From Desulfobacca sp. 4484_104 (lineage in GTDB: Bacteria > Desulfobacterota > Desulfobaccia > Desulfobaccales > Desulfobaccaceae): a stretch of 32,578 nucleotides of DNA. Below are positions 8,107-18,812 of this stretch, in pieces. Below the pieces are notes generated by a model. It did not search any database and had not been told where the DNA came from. It worked only from the letters and a program-made list of their open reading frames with translations. The translations under genes and the position numbers were made by a program. Location: positions 1 through 32,578 of the forward strand of contig MUKC01000064.1 of NCBI GenBank assembly GCA_002049795.1, read 5' to 3'. Each line of letters begins with the position of its first letter. The stretch's first letter is position 1.

Positions 8107-8610
8107 ATGACCCAAGAACAGATTGAGGTTCAAGAATACTTTCTGAAACCTGGCTATATCTTTATTTACCAAGGACCGGCCATTATCCGAACGGTGTTGG
8201 GCTCAGCGGTCTCAGTCGCCCTTTGGGATCGTCAGCACCAATTGGGCGGGATCAACCATTATATCTATCCTCGGACTGGCAATCGGCACGAAGCCACGGC
8301 CCGCTATGGCAATGTCGCCATGCTGACCCTGATCAACTTATTGCTTGAGGAGGGGGCCAACCTGGAAAATCTGGAAGCGCAAATCTTCGGGGGGGCCAGC
8401 CGTTCGGTTGCCCCGGATGATGCCGGTGAACAGAACATCCAGATAGCTCGCCAGATTCTGGCCAAAAAAAATATACCGGTGGTCTCCGAAGATGTAGGCG
8501 GCTTTAAGGGCCGCAAGTTGATGTATAATCTGGCCACCAATGAGGCCGTGATCCTGAAGGTGGAGCGGATTCGGGAAAGTGACTGGTACCCTTATCAAAA
8601 TCGTAGTTAA
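8107..8610 (+). CDS. cheD: CheD-like protein lacking the catalytic cysteine
   Basis: CheD deamidates glutamines of chemoreceptors and binds CheC/CheX. This 167-residue protein has the CheD fold motifs (GGINHYIYP, then AQIFGGASR and DVGGFKGRKL), but the catalytic Cys of LGSCV is replaced by alanine: A34 in VLGSAVSV, codon GCG at about 8206. The catalytic-region His is kept at H51, exactly 17 residues on, which is the same spacing as C28-H45 in the second CheD here. It is therefore probably not a deamidase and may act as a CheX or receptor-binding partner. ATG 8107 is preferred over a GTG at 8059, which would add 16 unlike residues. The frame is intact. Confidence 0.85.
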   Translation: MTQEQIEVQEYFLKPGYIFIYQGPAIIRTVLGSAVSVALWDRQHQLGGINHYIYPRTGNRHEATARYGNVAMLTLINLLLEEGANLENLEAQIFGGASRSVAPDDAGEQNIQIARQILAKKNIPVVSEDVGGFKGRKLMYNLATNEAVILKVERIRESDWYPYQNRS

Positions 8611-8674
8611 AGGCCGCAACCGGGCCAGGCCAAGGTTGGAGAACGCGACCTAGCTGAACCGAGAACCAACGACA

Positions 8675-9434
8675 ATGCCTATAAGTATCCCGGACATCGA
8701 CATCTCCGATGGCGATTTTATTAAATTAAGCCGCCTGATCTACCAGCACTCCGGCATTAAGCTTAATGCTAACAAGAAAAGTCTGGTCCGGGCGCGGGGC
8801 GGAATTGATCCACTTGTTGGATGCGATATCTACCAATCAGACCTATTTTTTAAGGGAAGCGGAGCATTTTAATTATCTTAGGGCAGAGATTCTGCCGCGC
8901 TGGCAGCAAAGCGACGACCGCGGTCCCAAGCACTTTTGGAGCGCCGGTTGTTCCAGCGGCGAGGAGCCTTATACTCTGGCCATGGTGCTCTCGGAATTTT
9001 ATTCACTGGCCAAGCTTCGGGGCAAGGTTAAAATTAGCGCCAGCGATATCAACTCCAAGGTTTTGGAACACGCCCGCCAGGGCATCTATCCGGAATCGCG
9101 CCTCGAGAAAATTCCTCCCGATTGGCTGAAAAAGTATTTCCAAAAAGGAATTAACCGCTGGGCCGGTTCGGTGCGGGTCAAGGCCGAAATCAGACAACTG
9201 GTAGATTTCTTCCGACTTAACTTAATGGAGCCTTTTCCCTTTCGGCAGCCGCTGGATATTATTTTCTGTCGCAACGTCATGATTTATTTTGATAAACCCA
9301 CTCAGGAAAAACTGGTCCAGCGTCTTTCCCAGATTCTCAAGCCTGGGGGGTATCTATTTCTGGGGCACTCCGAAAGTCTGGCCGGAGTAGCACATCCGCT
9401 AACTTATCTTAAACCAAGTATTTATCAAAAATAG
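8675..9434 (+). pseudogene. cheR: CheR methyltransferase with N-terminal internal deletion
   Basis: CheR methylates receptor glutamates using SAM. The first frame (ATG 8675) reads the start of the N-terminal helical domain (GDFIKLSRLIYQHSGIKL to KSLVRAR). Near 8800-8810 the sequence jumps frame and resumes at AELIHLLDAISTNQTYFLRE, continuing to 9434 through the whole SAM domain: FWSAGCSSGEEPYTLAM, DIIFCRNVMIYF and KPGGYLFLGHSESL. About 25-30 residues of the N-terminal domain, the part that contacts the receptor, appear to be missing. The catalytic domain alone is open from an internal start, but no good ribosome site is seen for it. It lies between the two cheD genes. Confidence 0.85.
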
Positions 9435-9447
9435 AGACCCATACTTT

Positions 9448-9927
9448 ATGCAGATTACCGTAGGTGTGGCGGATATGCAGGTTACCAATAACCCCCAGGC
9501 AGTGCTGGTCACCCATTCGTTAGGGTCTTGTATGGGCGTGGCGGTCTATGATCCTCAGGTGCGAGTGGGTGGTATCCTGCATTATATGTTACCGGAAGCT
9601 TCGTTGGATGGGAATAAGAGCACGGAAAAGCCCCTGATGTTTGCCGATACCGGCATCCCCCTCTTGTTTAAAGAATGTTACCGCTATGGCGCGGTGAAAT
9701 CTCGGATGATCGTCAAGATCGCCGGGGGCAGTCAGATCATGGACAGCGGTTGCTTTTTTAATATCGGCAAACGCAATTATGCCGCGTTAAGAAAGATCTT
9801 CCTGAGAAACAATGTGCTTATCAAAAATGAGGATATCGGCGGTTTCTCGCCCCGGACTTTATACCTGCAGATCAGCACCGGCAAAGTCTGGGTAAAGATT
9901 ACCGGTGAGGGAGAAAAATTATTATAA
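9448..9927 (+). CDS. cheD: CheD receptor glutamine deamidase (catalytic residues intact)
   Basis: A 159-residue CheD with the expected Cys-His pair: C28 in HSLGSCMGVAVYD and H45 in GGILHYMLP. The later family segments KIAGGSQIM and NEDIGGFSPRTLYL are present. It should deamidate receptor glutamines and bind CheX/CheC partners. It starts 13 bases after the broken cheR and nearly touches the HDOD gene. It is clearly divergent from the CheD-like protein at 8107-8610, so the two are not a recent duplication. The frame is complete and of typical length. Confidence 0.92.
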   Translation: MQITVGVADMQVTNNPQAVLVTHSLGSCMGVAVYDPQVRVGGILHYMLPEASLDGNKSTEKPLMFADTGIPLLFKECYRYGAVKSRMIVKIAGGSQIMDSGCFFNIGKRNYAALRKIFLRNNVLIKNEDIGGFSPRTLYLQISTGKVWVKITGEGEKLL

Positions 9928-9934
9928 TTCTCTT

Positions 9935-10804
9935 ATGTTAATGATGAAGATTGATATAGCCCACATCCTGCCGGACATTAAAAGCCTACCGCCTTTCCCG
10001 GAGGTGACCCAGAAGGTTATCGCTACTCTCGATGACCCAGAAGTGGGTATCCAAGAGTTGGTCGAGATAGTCCAATATGATCCCAATCTTACCGCCAATA
10101 TCCTTAAGATGTCTAACTCCGCATACTTCGGCTTCCCACGGGAGGTGCATTCCCTCAATCAGGCCCTGCTCTATTTGGGTACCCAGAACCTGTTCAAAAT
10201 CATTATCGCCAGCGGTGCAACTCGACTGTATGGCCGATGCTGTAATGGTTATATCCTGGATCAGGGCGAATTGTGGCGGCATTCGGTGAGCACTGCAGTT
10301 ATGGCCAGCGTCATTTCCCGCTGGCTGGGGGTACCGGATGGAGCTCTGTTGTTCACCGCCGCGTTATTGCATGACATCGGTAAACTAGTGTTAGATTATT
10401 ATGTCCATGATGCCTTTACGGAGATCATGGCCTTGGTCAAAGAAGGGAATTATGCCTTTCAAGAGGCCGAAAGAGCCGTCATCGGGATCGACCATGCCGC
10501 AGTCGGAGGGGAAATCGCCAGACAGTGGAATTTCCCGGATAAAATCCGGCTGGCGATTGCCTACCATCATTTAGAGTCTCCCGAGGCCCTGAAAAACGAC
10601 CTGGCGCTATTGGTTTACTTGGCAGATCTGTTGGTAATTATCCTGGGTGCCAATTTAGGAGTTGATGGCCTGGCCTACCGGGGCCATCCCTGGGTCATGA
10701 AACATTTTGGCCTGCGGGTACGACATCTGGAACAGCTCCTGGCCCTGTTTTGGCCCGAGATGCAGAAAGCCCAGGAATTCTTCAACTTAGATTTCCGGGT
10801 CTGA
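9935..10804 (+). CDS. HDOD-domain signalling protein
   Basis: A 289-residue soluble protein made mainly of one HDOD domain. The N-terminal part has the usual SLPPFPEVTQKVIATLDDP and DPNLTANILKMSNSAYFG segments; the middle keeps an HDIGK metal-type motif, unlike many HDOD proteins that have lost it. HDOD proteins are regulatory and often linked to chemosensory or cyclic di-GMP systems; the exact role here is unknown. Several starts are possible: GTG 9905 (overlapping cheD) and ATG 9935, 9941 and 9944. I take 9935 as the first ATG. It lies 7 bases after cheD, so it is co-transcribed with the chemosensory genes. Confidence 0.85.
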   Translation: MLMMKIDIAHILPDIKSLPPFPEVTQKVIATLDDPEVGIQELVEIVQYDPNLTANILKMSNSAYFGFPREVHSLNQALLYLGTQNLFKIIIASGATRLYGRCCNGYILDQGELWRHSVSTAVMASVISRWLGVPDGALLFTAALLHDIGKLVLDYYVHDAFTEIMALVKEGNYAFQEAERAVIGIDHAAVGGEIARQWNFPDKIRLAIAYHHLESPEALKNDLALLVYLADLLVIILGANLGVDGLAYRGHPWVMKHFGLRVRHLEQLLALFWPEMQKAQEFFNLDFRV

Positions 10805-10945
10805 GCGGTTGAATTTTAGAATCGAGAACAATTTTTTGGGGGGCAGTCGGTCATTAACCTGGGTATCTTGCCAAAAGGATATATAGTTGGCCGGCGGGGA
10901 GTACCCAACTTACTCTTGTCGGACTCTGAACCTTGAACCTGGTAA

Positions 10946-10960
10946 TTTGAACTTTGAACT
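10946..10960 (+). repeat. short dispersed repeat TTTGAACTTTGAACT, copy 1
   Basis: The identical 15-mer occurs at 18762-18776. Both copies lie shortly upstream of a gene start, within a slightly longer GAAC-rich stretch. Function unknown. Confidence 0.4.
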
Positions 10961-11361
10961 TTTTGTGACAGAAGGGTCAGAAATGGCGTTTAACGTGTTG
11001 ATAATAGATGATTCTTCGACGATGCGCAGTCTGATTCGGAAAATCATGGGGATCGCCGGGTTTCCGGTGGGGCAATATTTCGAAGGGGCTAATGGCCGCG
11101 AAGCTTTGGAGATTTTAAACCACGAGTGTGTGGATGTGATCTTAACCGACCTGAATATGCCCGAAATGGACGGCAAGGCCTTGCTTCAAACCATACGTGG
11201 CAAAACCGACTGGAAAGACCTGCCGGTGATTCTAATCACTACCGAGCGCCGTCCTGAGATCCTCAGTCAATATAGTCGGTTAGGTTTTCAGGGAATTATC
11301 AACAAACCTTTCCGACCGGAGACCATTAAGCAGGTGCTGAGCGAGATTATGGGGGAACCTG

Positions 11362-12892
<1,531 letters not shown>

Positions 12893-12990
12893 CCAAGGCT
12901 CGCGGGCCTGGGCAATTCCCCTGATACCCATCTTGACTGCTGGCCAATGCCAAAGGAATACGTCAAAAATAGGTTAAACGCCGCTCAGAG

Positions 12991-13019
12991 TTGACATTTT
13001 GACTAATCCCGTTTAAAGT
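12991..13019 (+). promoter_or_regulatory. sigma70-type promoter for the HAD-lepA-lepB run
   Basis: TTGACA at 12991-12996, a 17-base spacer and TAAAGT at 13014-13019 (4 of 6 to consensus), 30 bases before the ATG of the HAD gene. It lies in the 157-base gap after cheB, which marks an operon boundary. Confidence 0.5.
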
Positions 13020-13049
13020 ATAACCAAATTATTCGTTGCGATTCGGATT

Positions 13050-13682
13050 ATGGCTCTTAAAGTTGTGGCCTTTGACTGCGATGGGGTGTTATTTGACTCC
13101 CGCCAGGCAAACATCGCCTTTTATAATCAGATCCTCAGACAATTTAACCGGCCGGTAATGGCTTCGGCCGCGGTTAATTATGTCCATAGCCACACCGCCC
13201 TGGAGTCCCTGCTGTTTTTATTTCAAGACGATCCCCAGTTTGAGGCAGTGTGGCAATACTATCAGACCATGGATTACCGACCATTTATCGCCTATATGGT
13301 GCAAGAACCGTTTTTGCAGGAATTTTTGTCATTTCTGCGGCCCCGCTTTGGGCTGGCCGTAGCTACCAATCGCAGCACTACCACCAGGGCAGTCTTTCAG
13401 CATCATCGACTGGAAGAGTGGTTCGATCTGGTGGTATCGGCCCAAGACGTCGCTTTCCCCAAGCCCCACCCCGAGTCCTTCCAGCGGATTCTGGACCATT
13501 TTCAGATTGATCCGGCTGAGGCCTTGTACATCGGCGATTCCCTGGTTGACCAGGAGTTTGCTTGTAATGTCGGAGTCCGCCTGGTGGCCTACCGCAACCC
13601 GGAACTACAGGCCGATTATCATCTGGATTCCTTTAGCCACGGTCCGGCCCTGATCCAACGGTTGGCCGCCGAATATGCCTGA
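13050..13682 (+). CDS. HAD-family phosphatase, phosphoglycolate phosphatase-like
   Basis: A 210-residue haloacid-dehalogenase hydrolase. The nucleophile motif DCDGVLFDS supplies D9 and D11; motif II is the Thr/Ser in VATNRST; Lys lies in FPKPHPES; and motif IV is [13 protein letters not shown] helical cap is inserted after motif I. This set matches Gph/PGPase-type enzymes acting on small phosphates; the substrate is not determinable from sequence. Its stop overlaps the lepA start by 8 bases (ATGCCTGA), indicating translational coupling. Confidence 0.87.
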   Translation: MALKVVAFDCDGVLFDSRQANIAFYNQILRQFNRPVMASAAVNYVHSHTALESLLFLFQDDPQFEAVWQYYQTMDYRPFIAYMVQEPFLQEFLSFLRPRFGLAVATNRSTTTRAVFQHHRLEEWFDLVVSAQDVAFPKPHPESFQRILDHFQIDPAEALYIGDSLVDQEFACNVGVRLVAYRNPELQADYHLDSFSHGPALIQRLAAEYA

Positions 13683-15504
13683 ACGGCCCGGATCAATATT
13701 CACCGTGAATTCTGCTAAGATCCGCAATTTTTCAATCATCGCCCACATCGATCACGGTAAATCCACCCTGGCGGATCGGCTACTCGAAGCCACGGGGACG
13801 ATTAGCGCCCGGGAAATGCGGGATCAGTTTCTGGACCGCATGGACCTGGAACGGGAACGGGGCATTACGATCAAGGCCGCGGCGGTGCGGATGCGCTACC
13901 AGGCCAACGATAGCCAGGAGTATCTGCTAAATCTGATCGATACGCCGGGACACGTGGATTTCAGCTATGAAGTTTCCCGCAGTCTGGCCGCCAGCGACGG
14001 AGCCTTGCTGATCATCGACGCGGCCCAGGGCATCGAAGCCCAGACCCTGGCCAATGTCTATCTGGCCTTGGAAAATAACCTGGAGATCATCCCGGTGATC
14101 AACAAATGTGATCTGGCTAATGCCGATCCCGAGGGCGTAGAGCAGGAAATTCAAGAAATCATTGGCTTGGACGCCAGCGGCAGCATCCGGGCCAGTGCCA
14201 AAACCGGTCAGGGTATTGCCGACATCCTGGAGACCATTGTTACCCGCGTTCCGCCGCCGTCCGGGCAGCTCGACGCGCCTTTAAAGATGCTGATCTTCGA
14301 TTCCTGGTTCGATCCCTACCACGGCGCCATTGTCATGGTGCGGGTCATAGATGGCCAACTCCGGCCGGGAATGCCGATTCAATTAATGGCCACCGGGAAA
14401 ATCTTCGAGGTCACCCGGATAGGAGTCTTTGCGCCTGATCCCACCCCCGTAAATTCTCTGAGCGTGGGCGAAGTCGGCTTTTTGAGTGCCAATATCAAAA
14501 ACCTGGCAGATGCCATGATCGGTGACACCATCACCGGGGCCGACAATCCGACACCCCAACCCTTTCCGGGCTTTAAAAAGATCAAACCCATGGTATTCAG
14601 CGGCTTCTATCCGGTAGAGGCCGGTCAGTTCGGGCAACTGAAAGAAGCCCTGAACAAACTGCGTCTCAACGACGCCTCCTTCACCTTTGAGCCCGAGTCC
14701 TCGGCGGCCCTGGGATTTGGCTTCCGACTGGGTTTTTTAGGGCTGCTGCACCTGGAGATCGTCAAAGAACGCCTGGAACGGGAGTTTGGTTTGAATCTGT
14801 TGGCCACCGCGCCGACCGTGGTCTACCGGGTGATAACCACTAAAGGCGAAGAACTATGGGTGGATAACCCCTTAAAATTACCTCCTTGGACCAATATTGA
14901 CCACTTGGAAGAGCCGCAGCTGCGGGTGGAAATCTTTACTCCCGCCGAATACTTGGGCAATATTCTAAAATTGTGCGAAGAAAAACGGGGACGACAACTG
15001 GAGGTGCGCTTTTTCCCGCATCAGAAAGTATTGGCGGTCTATGAACTGCCCCTCAATGAGATGGTGGTCGATTTTTATGACTCCCTGAAATCGCTCAGCC
15101 GGGGATATGCCTCAATGGATTACGATTGGATCGGCTATCGCACCGCGCCCTTGGTCCAGATGGATCTTTTGGTCAACGGCAAAGCGGTGGATGCCCTGTC
15201 GGTCATTGTCCATAAAGATAAGGCCTATCGTTGGGGTCGTGAACTAACCGGGCGCTTAAAAGAGATTATACCCCGTCAGATGTTTGAGGTGGTCATCCAG
15301 GCGGCCATTGGCTGCCGGGTGATCGCCCGGGAACGCATCCCGCCCCTGCGCAAACAGGTCACCGCCAAATGCTATGGTGGCGACATCACTCGCAAACGCA
15401 AGCTCCTGGAACAGCAGAAAGAAGGGAAAAAAAAGATGAAACAGATCGGTCAGATTCACATTCCCTCGGAGGCCTTTTTAGCCATGTTTGGGATGCGGGG
15501 CTAG
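13675..15504 (+). CDS. lepA: elongation factor 4 (LepA), ribosome back-translocase GTPase
   Basis: A 609-residue translational GTPase of full length. G1 is AHIDHGKST (23-31), followed by ERGITIK, DTPGH and NKCD, then domains II, III and V-like and the LepA-specific C-terminal region ending [19 protein letters not shown] and [10 protein letters not shown]. It acts on stalled or mis-translocated ribosomes in the cytoplasm and at the membrane. An in-frame GTG at 13705 would give a length nearer the family norm, but the coupled ATG at 13675 is favoured. lepB follows after 5 bases, the conserved lepA-lepB order. Confidence 0.97.
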   Translation: MPERPGSIFTVNSAKIRNFSIIAHIDHGKSTLADRLLEATGTISAREMRDQFLDRMDLERERGITIKAAAVRMRYQANDSQEYLLNLIDTPGHVDFSYEVSRSLAASDGALLIIDAAQGIEAQTLANVYLALENNLEIIPVINKCDLANADPEGVEQEIQEIIGLDASGSIRASAKTGQGIADILETIVTRVPPPSGQLDAPLKMLIFDSWFDPYHGAIVMVRVIDGQLRPGMPIQLMATGKIFEVTRIGVFAPDPTPVNSLSVGEVGFLSANIKNLADAMIGDTITGADNPTPQPFPGFKKIKPMVFSGFYPVEAGQFGQLKEALNKLRLNDASFTFEPESSAALGFGFRLGFLGLLHLEIVKERLEREFGLNLLATAPTVVYRVITTKGEELWVDNPLKLPPWTNIDHLEEPQLRVEIFTPAEYLGNILKLCEEKRGRQLEVRFFPHQKVLAVYELPLNEMVVDFYDSLKSLSRGYASMDYDWIGYRTAPLVQMDLLVNGKAVDALSVIVHKDKAYRWGRELTGRLKEIIPRQMFEVVIQAAIGCRVIARERIPPLRKQVTAKCYGGDITRKRKLLEQQKEGKKKMKQIGQIHIPSEAFLAMFGMRG

Positions 15505-15509
15505 AGACC

Positions 15510-16172
15510 ATGGATCAGCAAGAATTAGAGCAGAGCCGCACCGAAACCCTGGCAGCCGCCAAGCGCAGCAAACCGGTCTGGCGGGAATATGGCGAAGCCA
15601 TTATCATCGCCCTGGCCCTGGCCCTGGTTATTCGGGCCTTTGTGTTTCAGGCCTTCTCCATTCCCTCCGGCTCCATGAAGCCCACCCTATTGATTGGCGA
15701 CTATCTGCTGGTCAACAAATTTATCTACGGCATCCGTAACCCCCTGACCAATAAGGTAATTATTCCGATCAGTTCACCCCAGCAGGGAGATATCGTCGTC
15801 TTTCTTTACCCTCAGGACCCCAGTAAAGACTATATTAAGCGAGTAATCGGGGTTGCCGGGGATAAGATCCAGATCATTAATAAACATTTATACGTCAATG
15901 ATCAGCCGGTGGAGATGCCCCAGGCGGTCTATGAAGATCCACGGGTGCTGGATCGCCCTGATGATCCGCCACGGGATAATTTTGGCCCGGTTACGGTTCC
16001 CCAAGATCACCTGTTCGTTATGGGGGATAATCGTGACTTCAGCTACGATAGCCGCTTCTGGGGATTCGTCCCGATGGACTCTCTGCGCGGCAAGGCCTGC
16101 ATCATCTACTGGTCCTGGGATAGCCAGGACCACAGCCTGCGCTGGCGTCGCCTTGGCATGTTGATTAATTAG
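15510..16172 (+). CDS. lepB: signal peptidase I
   Basis: A 220-residue membrane serine protease that removes signal peptides from Sec/Tat-exported proteins. One N-terminal TM helix (about 29-48, EAIIIALALALVIRAFVF) is followed by the catalytic domain: S55 in SIPSGSMKPTL, K110 in DYIKRVIGVAGD and the family box GDNRDFSYDSRFWGFVP. ATG 15510 is used because 47 upstream codons would overlap lepA in another frame and look non-coding. It is probably in one transcript with the HAD gene and lepA. Confidence 0.95.
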   Translation: MDQQELEQSRTETLAAAKRSKPVWREYGEAIIIALALALVIRAFVFQAFSIPSGSMKPTLLIGDYLLVNKFIYGIRNPLTNKVIIPISSPQQGDIVVFLYPQDPSKDYIKRVIGVAGDKIQIINKHLYVNDQPVEMPQAVYEDPRVLDRPDDPPRDNFGPVTVPQDHLFVMGDNRDFSYDSRFWGFVPMDSLRGKACIIYWSWDSQDHSLRWRRLGMLIN

Positions 16173-16263
16173 CTCTGAGCCAGACCAGAATTAGTTTTCT
16201 GTTGAGGGGGAAATTGGAATTACCCAAAGCCGTTCAATATTAATATGATATGGTGGTAAGGCC

Positions 16264-16947
16264 TTGAGATGGTTTTCGTGCCGCTGGGAGTGGATAACGA
16301 TCTTAATATTTTGCCTGATTCCCGGTCCGGCGGCCTGTGGATCGCCGGCCACCGCCATCCAGGTCTTTTGTTACGAGCGCACGCCGCGGGTGGAGCAGGT
16401 CATTAAAGGTATAGAGCAGGAACTGGGGGTTACCGAACTGCCGGTGTGTGAGGCCGGAGGCCACTGGCACCGAGGCCAGGAGATAGTCCAGCAATTGGCC
16501 CAGCAAGACTTGGCCCTGTTAATCGTCCTGAGTACACCGGCCTTAAGCCTGGTAGCGCCCAAAATCAAGCATCGTCCATTAATCGTCTTCGGGATGGTTG
16601 CCGATCCCTACTCCAGCGGTGCCGCCTATGACCGCCGTCACCCGGAGGATCATCAAGGCAATGTTACCGGCCAAAACGCCCGTCGCTATGCGCCCTTGCT
16701 CCTTAAGTGGGGTCAAGAGCAGAAGCTCTTAGTGGTCAATGGCCATCCCGAATTTCAATCGCCGGGTGCCATCTTGAGTGTGACCACCGATTATCAGGTG
16801 GTAGGTAAATTGACCGCGGCCCTGGCCCGGCGCATACTGCAGGGCGAATCCCCGGTTCAGATCCCGATCCAACATGAAACTCCGATGCTGGTGAAAGTTG
16901 ACGAACGCCTGCTGGAAAAATGGAGCGGTTATCCACCCGAAAGCTAA
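16264..16947 (+). CDS. ABC-type substrate-binding protein with probable in-frame internal deletion
   Basis: A 227-residue exported protein resembling the TrpX/YtfQ-like ABC_sub_bind family, which normally has about 300-330 residues. An N-terminal hydrophobic stretch (about 9-28) ending AACGSPATA looks like a signal peptide; a lipobox is doubtful. The first lobe (AIQVFCYERTP to GNVTGQ) joins directly to the end of the second lobe (LLLKWGQEQKLLVVNGHPEF to DYQVVGKLTAALARRIL), so roughly 80-100 residues seem to be missing at about 16670-16685. The frame is kept, but the binding cleft would be incomplete. The TTG start at 16264 is forced by an in-frame stop at 16246. Product likely non-functional; confidence in the family is moderate. 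Confidence 0.6.
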   Translation: MRWFSCRWEWITILIFCLIPGPAACGSPATAIQVFCYERTPRVEQVIKGIEQELGVTELPVCEAGGHWHRGQEIVQQLAQQDLALLIVLSTPALSLVAPKIKHRPLIVFGMVADPYSSGAAYDRRHPEDHQGNVTGQNARRYAPLLLKWGQEQKLLVVNGHPEFQSPGAILSVTTDYQVVGKLTAALARRILQGESPVQIPIQHETPMLVKVDERLLEKWSGYPPES

Positions 16948-16999
16948 TAAACATTACTTTCTGGTGGTTCACAAGATGGTGTTTGGAAATAATTTTTAG

Positions 17000-17030
17000 A
17001 CTCGTTTCCGAGTTGTACCTGAAAACGAGT
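17000..17030. repeat. dispersed palindrome, degenerate copy B
   Basis: ACTCGTTT (17000-17007) pairs with AAACGAGT (17023-17030) around a core containing GAGTTGTACCTG. It is related to the copy at 17626-17650 (same CTCGTT arm and AGTTG loop) but has lost the CCC/GGG part of the stem. Confidence 0.5.
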
Positions 17031-17067
17031 CAATCATGGCAACATTGTTCTAACAAAGAGGTTACCG

Positions 17068-17325
17068 CTGAAATCAGTTCACGGAGAAAACCTAAGCGCA
17101 ACTCAGACACAAAAGCCAATTGACCTCCTGTTCAAGGTCAAAATATTATTAGAAACCCCAGACGGCCAATTGTTGCAGCGGTCGATTGAAATTTTGTTTG
17201 AGCAAAATTTTGACATTGAGCCTTTATCACCAGCAGAAAAAAGAAAGCTAGCGCAAAGCAAGGCAGAATTTGCCCAAGGTGATTACCTTACCTTGGAGGA
17301 ATACGAAAGAGAGCGCGGTCTGTGA
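17068..17325 (+). pseudogene. antitoxin-like gene without a standard start codon
   Basis: An open frame encodes about 85 residues ending in SPAEKRKLAQSKAEF, AQGDYLTLEEYERERGL, typical of the C-terminus of Phd/YefM-like antitoxins that pair with RelE. The frame opens at 17023, but no ATG, GTG or TTG lies near its beginning. The only placed candidate is CTG at 17068, 6 bases after AGAGG, as if an ATG had mutated. Its stop TGA overlaps the GTG of the following RelE-like gene (GTGA), the usual antitoxin-toxin coupling. Either a non-canonical start is used or the gene is dead. Confidence 0.55.
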
Positions 17326-17588
17326 GTTATAACATCCATTTGTCCCGGTCCGCGAATAAGGACTTAGACCGGCTGGACAGGACTATGGAAAAAAGGGGGC
17401 GCGCTCGGCTTTATGAATTGTCTCAAGCTCCTTATGATCCAAGACTCTCAAAACCCTTGATCATGGCCAAGGAAGAGCGTTCTTCCCGAGTGGGTGAATA
17501 GAGAATCATTTATCAGGTAATTGACTCTAAGATGATAATTGCAGGACTATCAATTGAACCACGGGGCATAACATACAGGAAGCTATAA
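17322..17588 (+). pseudogene. RelE/ParE-type toxin with an in-frame amber stop
   Basis: From GTG 17322 the frame reads a RelE-family ribonuclease toxin: SYNIHLSRSANKDLDRL, then PLIMAKEERSSRVGE, RIIYQV and SIEPRG. A TAG at codon 60 (17499-17501) stands where the family has Trp or Tyr in the VGDWRIIY motif, so a single TGG-to-TAG change explains it. The frame then stays open to TAA 17586-17588 with no indel. The truncated product lacks the C-terminal catalytic strands. The paired antitoxin upstream also seems degenerate. Confidence 0.75.
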
Positions 17589-17625
17589 GTAATGGAGAAA
17601 CATAGTGACTTATTGTTATTAAGCT

Positions 17626-17650
17626 CGTTCCCAAGTTGCATTTGGGAACG
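17626..17650. repeat. dispersed palindrome, best copy
   Basis: A perfect 9-bp stem, CGTTCCCAA (17626-17634) with TTGGGAACG (17642-17650), and a 7-base loop GTTGCAT. It lies 19 bases before the start of the M16 peptidase pseudogene. Related copies are at 5879-5901 and 17000-17030. Confidence 0.7.
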
Positions 17651-17669
17651 ATAATCAAGAGGCCCTATT

Positions 17670-18695
17670 ATGGAAAAGCTGCTTAAACCCGAAGCCTGGC
17701 ACCCCGAAATTGACATCAAGGAATATCGGTTCGATAACGGCCTTACCCTGTTGGTGTTGCCGGAACACCGGTTGCCGATTGTCTCGTTTCAGGTGCATTA
17801 TGCCGTCGGTTCCCGGAATGAACGCCTGGGCATTACCGGCATCAGCCACTTGTTTGAACATATGATGTTTCGCGGTTCCAAGGAATTGGGGCCGGAGGAA
17901 TTCTCCCAGGTGATCCAGGCCAAAGGGGGAGAGGTCAATGCCTTTACCACTTCCGACAATACCTCCTATTATGAGAATCTGCCCGCTGCCCATCTGGAAC
18001 TGGCGGTGCGTCTGGAAGCCGAACGATTAGTCCAGCTCAGGTTGACCCAGGACAATTTCGCTACCGAACGCGAGGTGGTACGCAGGCACTTATTATAATC
18101 CGGCCAATATGGTGGCGGTTATCTCGGGAGATGTAGAGCCTGAGTCGGCTCAGGCAATGGTAGGCCGGTATTTTGGCACCATTCCCAGCCCGGGGCCACC
18201 CCCGCCGGTTCGCGCTCAGGAATCCCCCCAACGCGGAGAACGCCGGGCCATTTATAAAAAAGTATCTCAGGTAGAGGCCTTTTTGGCCGGTTTCCACGTT
18301 CCCAGTCTGAGGGATCCCGAGATCTATGCGGTACTGCTATTGGCCGCGATTCTGGGGGAGGGCAAGGCCTCACGCGGCTATCAACGCTTTGTCCGACCCG
18401 GTCAGGCCATTGACCTGGAAGTGCACCTGCCGCCCCCACCCTTTGCCTATCAGGACCCCGGGCTGCTAATAATCATCGGCCTGGCCGCCCCCGGTTACCC
18501 TTTATCGGCCCTTGAGGCCGAGGTCTGGCAGGAGATCGCCCAGATTCAGGAGCAGGGAGTAACCTGTACGATCAGGTCACCTTGGCAGATATTCAGTCCG
18601 CGGCCCGCCGCTATCTTACTGAGGACAACCGCACGGTGGTGATTGTGCAACCGGTTTCCGAGGCCGAAAGCACCGCCCTGGGACCGGTAGATTGA
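17670..18695 (+). pseudogene. catalytic M16 zinc peptidase, two internal deletions
   Basis: The N-terminal frame (ATG 17670) has the inverted zinc motif HLFEH (H60, E63, H64) and a normal M16B start. At about 18095 it breaks: the frame ends in EREVVRRHLL, just where the third zinc ligand Glu (about 76 residues after the second His) is expected, and resumes as YYNPANMVAVISGDVEP in another frame. A second break near 18566 drops about 45 residues, after which YDQVTLADIQSAARRYL continues to TGA 18693-18695. Together the losses remove about 110 residues. Its partner, the non-catalytic subunit gene, follows intact. In M16B pairs this protein supplies the active site, so the pair has no working peptidase as written. 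Confidence 0.85.
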
Positions 18696-18761
18696 TACCA
18701 AACATTGTAAAAGTTCACAGGTCGAACTTCGAGGATAAAAAATTATTTCATAACTTGCAAC

Positions 18762-18776
18762 TTTGAACTTTGAACT
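18762..18776 (+). repeat. short dispersed repeat TTTGAACTTTGAACT, copy 2
   Basis: Identical to 10946-10960. It lies 36 bases upstream of the intact M16-like gene. Function unknown. Confidence 0.4.
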
Positions 18777-18812
18777 ACCGTAGTCATTAGTTATAAGGAG
18801 AATTTACTTACC

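Noticed and set aside
10887-10982. 32-codon upstream extension of the second response regulator
   Set aside because: The residues do not resemble a receiver domain, the stretch includes a dispersed repeat, and the ATG at 10983 has a ribosome site.
15369-15509. 47-codon upstream extension of signal peptidase I
   Set aside because: It overlaps lepA in another frame, looks non-coding, and the ATG at 15510 gives the normal family N-terminus.
16920-17123. 67-codon frame across the palindrome and antitoxin start
   Set aside because: It runs through a repeat and out of frame with the antitoxin-like protein, with no domain; the antitoxin frame explains the region better.
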